From Sedimenticola hydrogenitrophicus (GTDB lineage Bacteria > Pseudomonadota > Gammaproteobacteria > Chromatiales > Chromatiaceae), in contig NZ_JANIOA010000014.1 in assembly GCF_025175675.1 (NCBI RefSeq), positions 1 through 64,000 of the forward strand: 64,000 nucleotides of DNA. Reading direction: 5' to 3'. The notes beneath the pieces were generated by a model, which had not been told where the DNA came from, made no database searches, and saw only the letters and a list, made by a program, of their open reading frames with translations. The position numbers were made by a program, and so were the translations under genes. Below are positions 54,095-61,950 of the stretch, in pieces (within the stretch, counting starts at the first letter, position 1; every line of letters starts with the position of its first letter).

Positions 54095-54345
54095 CGTTAA
54101 ATCAGACTTACATGCCTGAAGGGGAGTCCTAAATGAACAAAAGTACACTTCATTCGCTGATGCCGACTAAAAACTGCCGACATCAGTACTAAAGACCGGT
54201 AATGACGGAAAAAGTTTCCACATTACAAAAAATAGTTGCTCCACCCCGGACCGGAGCGTTCCATGCTGCCACCTGCGTACAGCTTCCGACCCCGGTTCTG
54301 TGCTTAAATGGGGAGGAATAAAAAAACGACCCAGGATGATGATTT

Positions 54346-54918
54346 ATGAATCGTAGAAGTTTCGCCACACTGTTTACCCTGATCACGCTCATCTTTCTGC
54401 CCTTGACCCAGCCGGCCAATGCCGGATGGAATCCGCGGGAGGATACCGGTGCCAGTAAAAGCAACACCGGCAATCGCTCCGTGGACGAGGCGATAACCCG
54501 GCTCAAGTCCAAGGATCCCGGACTGAAACTGTTTTTCAGCAAGGCCTATGGCTATGCCGTCTTCCCCACGGTCGGCAAGGCCGGTATAGGACTAGGGGGT
54601 GCCTACGGCGAAGGTGAAGTCTATCGGCAGGGGAGCTTCATCGGCACCTCGAGCCTCTCGCAGATCACCATCGGCTTCCAGCTGGGGGGTCAGGCCTACA
54701 CCGAGATCATCTTCTTCAAGGACAAGCGTGCACTGGAGGATTTCACCAGCGGCAACTTTGAGTTCAACGCCCAGGCATCCGCCGTGGCGGTGACCGCGGG
54801 CGCGTCCGCGGATGCGGACTATGACAACGGGGTGGCCATCTTCACCATGCCCAAGGGCGGTCTGATGTATGAGGCGACGGTCGGCGGACAGAAATTCGGC
54901 TTCACACCGGCCCGCTGA
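54346..54918 (+). CDS. SYLF/YSC84 lipid-binding-type protein, exported
   Basis: 190 residues with a signal peptide (1-26, cleavage after ANA). The mature part has the SYLF pattern: AVFPTVGKAGIGLGGAYGEGEVY, SQITIGFQLGGQAYTEIIFFKDKRALEDFTSGNFEF and YDNGVAIFTMPKGGLMYEATVGGQKF. Family members bind phospholipids or phosphoinositides; the bacterial ones are periplasmic or outer-membrane associated and poorly characterised. AGGA precedes ATG 54346 at 9 bases. Confidence 0.88.
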   Translation: MNRRSFATLFTLITLIFLPLTQPANAGWNPREDTGASKSNTGNRSVDEAITRLKSKDPGLKLFFSKAYGYAVFPTVGKAGIGLGGAYGEGEVYRQGSFIGTSSLSQITIGFQLGGQAYTEIIFFKDKRALEDFTSGNFEFNAQASAVAVTAGASADADYDNGVAIFTMPKGGLMYEATVGGQKFGFTPAR

Positions 54919-55040
54919 CTTTCCTGCGCCGGGGTGGGTGAGCTATCGAGACAGGTCTCGTTCCTAATCAATACACCCTGGCAACCTGTTTCTCTTGATT
55001 TGGTCTTCGACTCGTCATTTCTCTACGGTTTCCAGCACGT

Positions 55041-55451
55041 TCATCTGGAAACGTCCGGTTTGATCAGGGTCAGGCTGGGAAAATAGGTGGAGAAGCGCCG
55101 GGTATCCCGGGTCAATAAGGAATAGTTCGCTACAGCCGCATGTGCGCCAATGAAGAAATCGGCGAGAACATTGCCCTTCGCTCCTCCTTGTCGGCGATAG
55201 CGTACAAAGGCCTTTCCGGCAAGAAATAACGCCGGGCGTGGCAATTCGATCAGCGCCAGCCCCAGCTCCTCGATGGTCTGATCCAGTGCTTCCACCGTGG
55301 AGAAGGTTAGCGACAGTTCGGAATAGATGATCGGATTGATGGCCAGCCGGTGAATTTTTGAATGGGCACGTAACTGGCTGATTGACCAGTCAGCCCATTT
55401 CGGATCGTCTTCCAGGACATCGACCAGTACGCTGGTGTCGACCAGGAGCAT
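55041..55451 (-). CDS. vapC: VapC-type PIN-domain toxin
   Basis: 136 residues. PIN nuclease core: MLLVDTSVLVDVLEDD (first acidic residue D5), IIYSELSLTF (glutamate), NVLADFFIGAHAAV (aspartates) and a terminal TRDTRRFSTYFP. It would cut RNA, commonly initiator tRNA, when freed from its antitoxin. ATG overlaps the antitoxin TGA by one base. Confidence 0.9.
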   Translation of the reverse strand: MLLVDTSVLVDVLEDDPKWADWSISQLRAHSKIHRLAINPIIYSELSLTFSTVEALDQTIEELGLALIELPRPALFLAGKAFVRYRRQGGAKGNVLADFFIGAHAAVANYSLLTRDTRRFSTYFPSLTLIKPDVSR

Positions 55452-55690
55452 CAGCCTTCGCCGCGTAGCAGGGCCATCAGATCATCCGTCCGCCATTTAA
55501 TATCGGCCTTGCCACGGGCGGCCTCGAAGCGATCCGGCTTGCGGTCGGGCTGTGCGCCGACTTTGTGAATGACCACTTCACCTTCACTGTTGACCGCGAA
55601 ATCCACGGAACAACCCGGCGCCAGATTCAAGGCATCACGAATCTGTTTGGGGATGGTAATCTGACCTTTGCTGGTGAGGGTGGTTGACAT
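55451..55690 (-). CDS. vapB: AbrB/SpoVT-type antitoxin
   Basis: 79 residues: swapped-hairpin DNA-binding domain (MSTTLTSKGQITIPKQIRDAL, CSVDFAVNSEGEVVIHK), then a toxin-binding tail (RFEAARGKADIKWRTDDLMALLRGE). It neutralises VapC and represses the operon. GGAGG lies 7-8 bases before ATG 55690, and a palindromic operator lies just upstream. Confidence 0.9.
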   Translation of the reverse strand: MSTTLTSKGQITIPKQIRDALNLAPGCSVDFAVNSEGEVVIHKVGAQPDRKPDRFEAARGKADIKWRTDDLMALLRGEG

Positions 55691-55704
55691 GGCATGCCTC
55701 CGCC

Positions 55705-55733
55705 GGTATTACGTTGCAAATCATTGTAATACC
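55705..55733. promoter_or_regulatory. Inverted-repeat operator of vapBC
   Basis: GGTATTAC at 55705-55712 and GTAATACC at 55726-55733 are perfect inverted half-sites with centres 21 bp apart, two DNA turns. TACAAT on the minus strand, overlapping the distal half-site, could be the -10 element. This fits autorepression by VapB. Confidence 0.65.
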
Positions 55734-55828
55734 CTAAAGGCAGGGATGCAATCGGCACGAATTATATTCTCCCGAATGAAGTTGACTCCGGCTACTTGCG
55801 GACGACAGATTTGCCGGCGGCGCAATCG

Positions 55829-55862
55829 AAAAAAAAGCCCCAAGGCGCTGCCTTGGGGCTTT
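55829..55862 (-). terminator. Terminator of tRNA-Met
   Basis: Stem GCCCCAAGGC/GCCTTGGGGC (10 bp) followed on the minus strand by T8; five bases past the tRNA end. Confidence 0.93.
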
Positions 55863-55866
55863 CATC

Positions 55867-55943
55867 TGGTGGCTACGGGTGGAATTGAACCACCGACCTA
55901 CGGGTTATGAGTCCGTCGCTCTAACCAACTGAGCTACGTAGCC
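55867..55943 (-). tRNA. tRNA-Met (CAT anticodon, elongator type)
   Basis: 77 bases on the minus strand: GGCTACG acceptor, GTAGCTCAGTTGGTTAGAGC D arm, anticodon stem ACGGA?/CCCGT-type around CTCATAA (anticodon CAT), T arm GGTTCAATTCC, encoded CCA. The acceptor sequence matches elongator Met rather than initiator; an Ile2 tRNA with modified CAT cannot be excluded by eye. Confidence 0.92.
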
Positions 55944-56045
55944 AGAAGGCGGGGAAATATACCGGGGCTACCTCCGCGTGTCAATTCAAAACATGCCGTC
56001 GACTGCGAAAACCCTGGAACAATCCGCTTATCCGCCTGATATTTC

Positions 56046-56153
56046 GTAACTATTCCCAGGGTGATTGGCCTGCCTTGTTGGCCGATCTTGATCCAGCCAT
56101 CGCGTGAGGCCGGCAAGGCAGGTCAATCGCTTTCAGATCGGGTGAGTAGTCAC
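56046..56153. mobile_element. MITE copy E, short form
   Basis: 108 bp from GTAACTATTCCCAGGGTG to GGTGAGTAGTCAC with the family arms GGTGATTGGCCTGCCTTG and CAAGGCAGGTCAATCGC. Flanks GATATTTC (56038-56045) and GATATATC (56154-56161) match at seven of eight positions, an aged target duplication. Confidence 0.83.
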
Positions 56154-56181
56154 GATATATCAATATTTCCGGCAAGCCATC

Positions 56182-57273
56182 TCAGACGTTGAAGCGGAAG
56201 TGGATCACGTCGCCGTCCTGGACCACGTAGTCCTTGCCCTCCAGCCGCAACTTGCCGGCCTCCTTGGCCCCCTGCTCCCCTTTACAGGCGATGAAATCCG
56301 CATAGGCGATCACCTCGGCGCGGATAAATCCGCGTTCAAAATCGCTGTGGATGACCCCGGCCGCCTGCGGCGCGGTAGCCCCCACGGGGATGGTCCAGGC
56401 GCGCACCTCCTTCACCCCGGCGGTAAAGTAGGTCTCCAGGCCAAGCAGGCGATAACCGGCCCGCACCACCCGGTCCAGGCCCGGCTCTTCCAGCCCCATG
56501 TCGGCGAGAAACTCCTGGCGTGCCTCGTCATCCAGCTCCGCCAGTTCCGCCTCGATCGCGGCACAGACCGCCACCACGCCCGCGCCTTCCCTTTCCGCCA
56601 GCGCCTCGACCGCCTGCAACAGTGGATTGTCGACAAACCCGTCGTCGGCCACGTTGGCGATATAGAGGGTCGGCTTGACGGTCAACAGGTGCAGGTCGCG
56701 CAGGGCCAGTTTCTGCTCACGGCTGAGGTCCATGGCACGCACCGGCTCCCCGGTATCCAGGTGCGCCTTGACCAGCTCCAGCAGCTCTTTCTGCACCAGT
56801 ACCTGCTTGTCACCGGTCCTGGCCTGCTTGGCCGCCTTGAGCAGCGCCTTCTCCACCGACTCCATATCGGCCAGCGCCAGTTCGGTGTTGATGATCTCTA
56901 TATCCGAGAGGGGATCGATCTTGCCCGCGACATGGACCACGTCGTCATCATGGAAACAGCGCACGACGTGACAGATGGCGTCGGTTTCACGGATATTGGC
57001 GAGAAACTTGTTACCCAGCCCCTCGCCCCGGGAGGCACCCTCCACCAGTCCGGCGATATCGACGAACTGCATGGTGGTGGGGATGATGTTCTGCGGCTTG
57101 ACGATCTTCGCCAGTTCGTTTTGCCGGGGGTCCGCCACCGGGACCACGCCCACATTGGGATCAATGGTACAGAAGGGGTAGTTTTCCGCCGCGATGGTGG
57201 CGCGCGTCAGCGCATTGAAAAGAGTCGATTTGCCCACGTTCGGCAAGCCGACGATGCCACATTTAAAACCCAT
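56182..57273 (-). CDS. ychF: Ribosome-associated YchF/OLA1-type ATPase
   Basis: 363 residues. G domain with [34 protein letters not shown] and YIANVADD in place of NKxD, the change that makes this Obg relative prefer ATP; a coiled-coil insert (about 130-200); and a C-terminal TGS domain ending [14 protein letters not shown]. It binds ribosomes and affects stress responses. Isolated on the minus strand between MITE E and the STAS gene. Confidence 0.96.
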   Translation of the reverse strand: MGFKCGIVGLPNVGKSTLFNALTRATIAAENYPFCTIDPNVGVVPVADPRQNELAKIVKPQNIIPTTMQFVDIAGLVEGASRGEGLGNKFLANIRETDAICHVVRCFHDDDVVHVAGKIDPLSDIEIINTELALADMESVEKALLKAAKQARTGDKQVLVQKELLELVKAHLDTGEPVRAMDLSREQKLALRDLHLLTVKPTLYIANVADDGFVDNPLLQAVEALAEREGAGVVAVCAAIEAELAELDDEARQEFLADMGLEEPGLDRVVRAGYRLLGLETYFTAGVKEVRAWTIPVGATAPQAAGVIHSDFERGFIRAEVIAYADFIACKGEQGAKEAGKLRLEGKDYVVQDGDVIHFRFNV

Positions 57274-57439
57274 GCTGTAGTGCCCCGACAGAAAAAGGGC
57301 AAGGATAGGGTAATTGGCGGTCAGTTTCTAGCCTGCAGCGGCCTCTTTCACCGGTCGTGGACAAGAAATACCGGGCCGACCGGGCAAATCCCCACGATCC
57401 CGAGTGCCCGAACGGCGGAAGCCGCGCCAGCGTGGTGAT

Positions 57440-57742
57440 TCAGGTGATGCTGAACAACTTGTCAAAGTTGGCAATCTGCAGGATCTCCCTGACCGCATCG
57501 TTGGCATTGATCAGGGAGACCGGCGTTTCACCGCTGGCATGCTCCTTCAGCTGCAACAGCATGCCCATGGAGGAGCTGTCCATATACTCGGTATCGGCCA
57601 GGTCGACCACGAATTGCCGGGTACCTTTCGGATACTGTTTGTAGGCGGTCGAGAACTCATAATGACTGGAGAAATCGAACCGCCCCGTCACCTTGAGCAG
57701 GATCTGCCGCTTGTCCGCTGACTCTACCGCCGTAATACTCAT
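57440..57742 (-). CDS. STAS-domain protein (anti-sigma antagonist type)
   Basis: 100 residues from ATG 57742 (GGAG 7 bases upstream). STAS fold with RFDFSSHYEFSTAY, RQFVVDLADTEYMDSSSMGMLLQL; serines 56-58 after Asp55 hold the usual phosphorylation site. Such proteins bind kinase/anti-sigma partners or serve as switch modules. Last gene of the cluster REC-PAS-GGDEF-EAL / REC / ParA-like / STAS, with gaps of about 80-160 bases. Confidence 0.88.
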   Translation of the reverse strand: MSITAVESADKRQILLKVTGRFDFSSHYEFSTAYKQYPKGTRQFVVDLADTEYMDSSSMGMLLQLKEHASGETPVSLINANDAVREILQIANFDKLFSIT

Positions 57743-57822
57743 CCCGTTTCTCCGGATTACCCTGGATTGCACCGTTCAGGTGCATCATATTACACCGCAC
57801 TAAAACCACCGGCACCACTCTT

Positions 57823-58581
57823 TTAATCAGCGTCGATGCGCTTCAGCAGCTCGGCGGCGAGTTGTCGAAAATCGCTGGTGGCGCGACCATTGGGACGATA
57901 CTCAAACACGGTCCTGCCGATACCTCTGGCGACGCTGATCAGATCCGACTGGCAGATCACCGACTTTAAAAAATGTCCCGGCGCGAGACTGGAGAACCTG
58001 GATGCCGCCACCCCGGTCAGACGCCGCCGTACCGGGATGCGATTCATGAACAGGGTATATTCCAGCCCCTGCCCCCTGGCGGCGCCGAACCGCCTGACCG
58101 TCTCCAGCAGATGCGGCAGAGCGGCGGCGCCACTGTCGTCACCTGTCACCGGCAGCAACGCCATGTCGACCCCCAGCAGTGCGTTCGCCACCAACAGCCC
58201 GGAAGATGACGGGCAATCAATGAGCATGTATTCCTGCCCGGCCATGCCCCGGGAGAGCGCCCGCTGCAGCAACAGCCCGCGCTGCATACCGGACTGATCC
58301 CCCTGCTCAAGCTCCGCCAGTCTGGCACCGGCGGGGATCAGGCGCAACTCATCCCGGGTACTGATCGCCAGCGACTCCAAATCGGCCGCCTCAAGCAACG
58401 CCCGGTCTATCCCCTGGGTGGGCTGGCGGAACAGGCCCAGCCCCGTTGTCAGGTCGCCGGCGGGGTCCAGATCCACCAGGATCACCTGATGGCCGGCCAG
58501 GGCCAGGGCATGCCCGAGGTTGATGGTGACGGAGGTTTTTCCGACGCCCTGCTGGGGGTTGAAAACGGCAATGGTGTACAT
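57823..58581 (-). CDS. ParA/MinD-type ATPase with altered Walker A
   Basis: About 252 residues from ATG 58581. MYTIAVFNPQQGVGKTSVTINLGHALA replaces the usual KGGVGKT: the P-loop GVGKT is intact but the signature lysine of the deviant Walker A is glutamine. Walker A' VILVDLDPAGDLTTGLG and Walker B MLIDCPSSSG are present. Without the signature lysine, ATP-dependent dimer hydrolysis may be changed. Placed within a c-di-GMP/two-component cluster, it may position that machinery rather than a plasmid or chromosome. Confidence 0.87.
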   Translation of the reverse strand: MYTIAVFNPQQGVGKTSVTINLGHALALAGHQVILVDLDPAGDLTTGLGLFRQPTQGIDRALLEAADLESLAISTRDELRLIPAGARLAELEQGDQSGMQRGLLLQRALSRGMAGQEYMLIDCPSSSGLLVANALLGVDMALLPVTGDDSGAAALPHLLETVRRFGAARGQGLEYTLFMNRIPVRRRLTGVAASRFSSLAPGHFLKSVICQSDLISVARGIGRTVFEYRPNGRATSDFRQLAAELLKRIDAD

Positions 58582-58746
58582 GGTCACACCACCCGCGCGC
58601 GGCTCGGATAACTCCCGGGATGCCCCGTTTCCCTGTTCCGTCCCCGCGCCACACCGATCCCCTTCGGCAGGGCGGGTCCGCTGGAGAACCCTCCGGTCAA
58701 ACGCGGCCAGGCGCGCCGGGGAGAGGCGCCGCAGTGCCTCTGTTGC

Positions 58747-59133
58747 TCAGCGCTTTTCATTCAGCAGCTTCCGTACACCTTCCACCAGGACAGTAAGGTC
58801 ATTCAGCGGCTTGAGGTAGACATGCTCGGTGGTGATACCCTGTTTTTTCAACGCCTCGGTCAGATGGAACTCGACCGAGCCGGTATGTATCAGGAAGCGC
58901 AGATCGCGCAGCAGCTGCGCCGCCTTGACGATAAACACATCACCACTTTCCCCGGGCAGGCGCATATCCACGATCGCCAGGTCAAAGCGCGTCCGCTGCA
59001 GCATCTCCAGTGCCTCTTCGGCGCTCTCGGCCGACTCCACGGCATAATCGTGGTCTTCGAGAAACGCGCAGAGACTCTCCCGGATGGACGCCTCATCATC
59101 GATGACCAGAATACGGAACGGCTCAGTTGACAC
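58747..59133 (-). CDS. Single-domain response regulator
   Basis: 128 residues, one receiver domain: acidic pocket VIDDEAS (residues 11-13), phospho-acceptor D56 in IVDMRLPGESGD, T/S at HTGS and K in YLKPLND. No output domain. It overlaps the end of the GGDEF-EAL gene by 11 bases and thus shares its transcript. Likely a phosphate relay or binding partner of the neighbouring proteins. Confidence 0.9.
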   Translation of the reverse strand: MSTEPFRILVIDDEASIRESLCAFLEDHDYAVESAESAEEALEMLQRTRFDLAIVDMRLPGESGDVFIVKAAQLLRDLRFLIHTGSVEFHLTEALKKQGITTEHVYLKPLNDLTVLVEGVRKLLNEKR

Positions 59134-61327
59134 CGGAGGCCTCCCTGCTACTGATCTGCTCCGCCAGGTAGCGCTCGAACTGCTCTACCGGCAGCGGCCT
59201 GCTGAAATAGTAGCCCTGATAGCGGCCGCACCCCTTCAGTTGGAGAAATTCCAGCTGACCCCGGGTCTCGACACCTTCGGCGATCACTTCCAGTCCCAGG
59301 TGATCGGCAATGGCAATGATGGTTTCAACGATTGCCGCGTTGCTCTCATCCTCCGTCACCTCTTCGACAAAACTCCGGTCGATCTTCAGGATATCCAGCG
59401 GCAGCTTCTTAAGGTAGGCGAGGGAGGAGTAGCCGGTACCGAAATCATCGATGGAGATCCTCACTCCCAGCGCCTTGAAGGAGGCCATCTTTTCCGCGGT
59501 ATCGGCCACGTTGTCAATCACCACCCCCTCGGTCAGCTCCAGCCCCAGCCGCCTGGGGTCGGCGCCGGTCTCGGCCAAAATGCGCTCCACCTGACCCGGG
59601 AAGTCCGGCTGCCTGAACTGCCACGGGCTGACATTGACCGCGATATGCCGCAGCGACGCCCCCAGCTCGCTGGCGCTCCAGCGGGTGATCAGCCGACAAG
59701 CGGTCCGCAACACCCAGTCACCGATCGGCAGGATCAGCCCGGTCTCTTCGGCGACCGGGATAAACCGGTCCGGCGTGATCATCCCGTGTTGCGGATGCTC
59801 CCAACGCAGCAATCCCTCGGCGCCGCACACGGCTCCGCTCGCATCGATCTGCGGCTGGAAAAAGAGCTTCAGCTGGTTGTTGGCGACCGCCAGCCGCAGA
59901 TCCTTCTCCAGAGCCAGCCGTTCGTCGGCCTCCACCTGCATTCCCGGGAGAAAAAAGCGAATGGCATTGCGCCCCGCCGCCTTGGCCTGATACATGGCGG
60001 TATCACCATGTCGCAGCACCGCATCCGCATCTTCCTGCTGCATCGGAAACAGGGTGATGCCGATACTCGGGGTGATGTAGAGTTCGTGATCCCGGATGCG
60101 TAGCGGATGGGAAAGCACCTGGCGGATCCGCTCGGCAATATCCTGCGCCCGTCTCGCCGTGGCCTGGGTATCACTGCCGATATCCGATATCAGCACGGCA
60201 AACTCATCGCCACCAATGCGCGCCACGCTATCCGCTTCGCCCAGCAACCCGGCCAATCGCCTGGAAACCTCACACAGCAGCTGATCGCCCACGCTGTGGC
60301 CGAGCGAATCATTGATGGTCTTGAAGCGATCAAGATCAATCAGCAGCAGCGCGCCTTCGTAGTCGTGGCGTTTGGCACGATTCAGCACCAGCTCCAGACG
60401 ATCCAGCAGCAGGCTCCGGTTGGGTAACTGGGTCAGGCTGTCGTGATAGGCCTGATGCTCGATCTTCGCCTCCGCCTGCTTGCGCTCCGTCACGTCCCGG
60501 AACATCCCGTAGATGCGCCCCTTGCCGACCGGGGAGTGCTCACGGGTGGCGGTGATGGCACAGGGCCGCTTCGAGCCCTCACCGTCCACCAGCGACACCT
60601 CATAATCCGTCACCCTACCGGCCTGTTCAAGCCGCTCCAGCAGCATGTCGCCGTGCGCGGGATCGGCAACCAGATCCCACAGCCGGCGGCCCAGCATCTG
60701 CTCGCGCTGATAGTACAGGTTGCCGGCAATGGAGGGGGATATCTCTTCAACAAAGCCGTCGAGATCCACCTGGAAATAGACGTCGGTCAGGCTCTCGAAG
60801 ATCGAGCGGTATTTCTCTTCACTCTGCTTCAGCTGCCGGTTCGCCTCATGCATCTCCTCATTGGCGAGCTGCAGCTGCTCGGTGCGTTTTTTGACCTGCT
60901 CCTCCAGATGCTGCTGGTAGGCCCGGTTCTCCCGGGTCAGCCGGCTACGCTCCAGGTTTTTTCTCACCGCGTGCAGCAGCACCGATAGATCCTGAACCGG
61001 CTTCAGCATGTAATCCCAGGCGCCCAGATGCAGCGCCTCGATGGCATCGTCGATGGCGCCGGTTCCCGACACCACGATAATCGGCGTGTCAGGGGCATGG
61101 CTGACCACATGCGCCAACACCTGCAGACCGTCCATCTCCGGCATCCGCAGATCCACCAGCACGAGATCCGGCTCCAGGGATTCGAACAGCTCTATGCCGG
61201 TCCTGCCGTTCTCCGCCTCCAGCACCGTATAGCCGTAATCCTCAAGATAGAGATGGAAGCTCTCCCTGATCGCCTGTTCATCATCGATCGTCAGAATGGT
61301 TTGATTGCCGCGCATATCGTCACTCAT
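59123..61327 (-). CDS. Response regulator REC-PAS-GGDEF-EAL
   Basis: 734 residues: receiver 8-125 (D15, D16, D59 and K109 in YMLKPVQD), coiled-coil linker (about 128-170), PAS (170-290), GGDEF (about 300-460; SVARIGGDEFAVL intact) and EAL-type (about 475-730). The signature glutamate segment reads AEGLLRW, i.e. EGL rather than EAL; the other phosphodiesterase motifs (ELTEGVV, SIDDFGTGYSS, LKIDRSFV, VIAEGVET) are present. It would adjust c-di-GMP under control of an unknown sensor kinase, not in the window. Confidence 0.93.
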   Translation of the reverse strand: MSDDMRGNQTILTIDDEQAIRESFHLYLEDYGYTVLEAENGRTGIELFESLEPDLVLVDLRMPEMDGLQVLAHVVSHAPDTPIIVVSGTGAIDDAIEALHLGAWDYMLKPVQDLSVLLHAVRKNLERSRLTRENRAYQQHLEEQVKKRTEQLQLANEEMHEANRQLKQSEEKYRSIFESLTDVYFQVDLDGFVEEISPSIAGNLYYQREQMLGRRLWDLVADPAHGDMLLERLEQAGRVTDYEVSLVDGEGSKRPCAITATREHSPVGKGRIYGMFRDVTERKQAEAKIEHQAYHDSLTQLPNRSLLLDRLELVLNRAKRHDYEGALLLIDLDRFKTINDSLGHSVGDQLLCEVSRRLAGLLGEADSVARIGGDEFAVLISDIGSDTQATARRAQDIAERIRQVLSHPLRIRDHELYITPSIGITLFPMQQEDADAVLRHGDTAMYQAKAAGRNAIRFFLPGMQVEADERLALEKDLRLAVANNQLKLFFQPQIDASGAVCGAEGLLRWEHPQHGMITPDRFIPVAEETGLILPIGDWVLRTACRLITRWSASELGASLRHIAVNVSPWQFRQPDFPGQVERILAETGADPRRLGLELTEGVVIDNVADTAEKMASFKALGVRISIDDFGTGYSSLAYLKKLPLDILKIDRSFVEEVTEDESNAAIVETIIAIADHLGLEVIAEGVETRGQLEFLQLKGCGRYQGYYFSRPLPVEQFERYLAEQISSREASGVN

Positions 61328-61545
61328 GCTGGAGTTCCCGGCAGTGCCGCCCGGCGGACTAAGCGTGCGGATAAGATGGCTGTACAGATCAAAATGCGCT
61401 TCCCCAAAGCTCCCCTGACTCAGGCATCATAGGCGAAAACCCGCGTGCATCAAAATCAACCGGTCCTGGCCTGTCACACCCCGACCGGGTCCGGCATGAA
61501 TCGAAACCCGGGCCTGGGAATACTTCAATTTGATAAAGTACTTTC

Positions 61546-61615
61546 GCAGGGTGGATAAGCCGGTAGGCGCATCCACCATTGCTGCGGTGGACGCGCTGCC
61601 GCTTATCCACCCAAC
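61546..61615. repeat. Dispersed hairpin repeat, inverted copy with second diverged unit
   Basis: GGGTGGATAAGCCGGTAGGC...CATCCACC (61546-61577) is the reverse of 33-64; it is followed by GGTGGACGCGCTGCCGC...TTATCCACCC, a diverged second unit. The rest of 61328-61905 shows no gene. Confidence 0.7.
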
Positions 61616-61905
61616 GAAACTGAAACAGCTTTACCCGGCAATATTAAATTGAAAGCTCCTGAATATCTCGGCCTGGGCAGTAAAATCTTTAGAGTCGCAA
61701 ATCCCCTGGATTCGGAACACGCCCGGATCCGGAGGGTATTGAAGGGCGCCCTCGGCAACCGCTACTGCCTGAGAATAGTCGACCGGCACCGAAACCGGTA
61801 ACCGCTGCTCGTCGCCGGGCGGGGAGGTGGTGGGAGGCTGGGATCGCGGAATAACATCCGCTCCCGCACTGCCCTGTGCTTCGTGGCATAAATCCGTCCC
61901 TGAAT

Positions 61906-61939
61906 AAAAAAGGCCGGGCGACCAACGTCGCCCGGCCTT
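61906..61939 (-). terminator. Intrinsic terminator of fusA
   Basis: Minus-strand stem AAGGCCGGGCGA / TCGCCCGGCCTT followed by T5, 12 bases after the fusA stop. Confidence 0.93.
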
Positions 61940-61950
61940 GATTGTACCGC

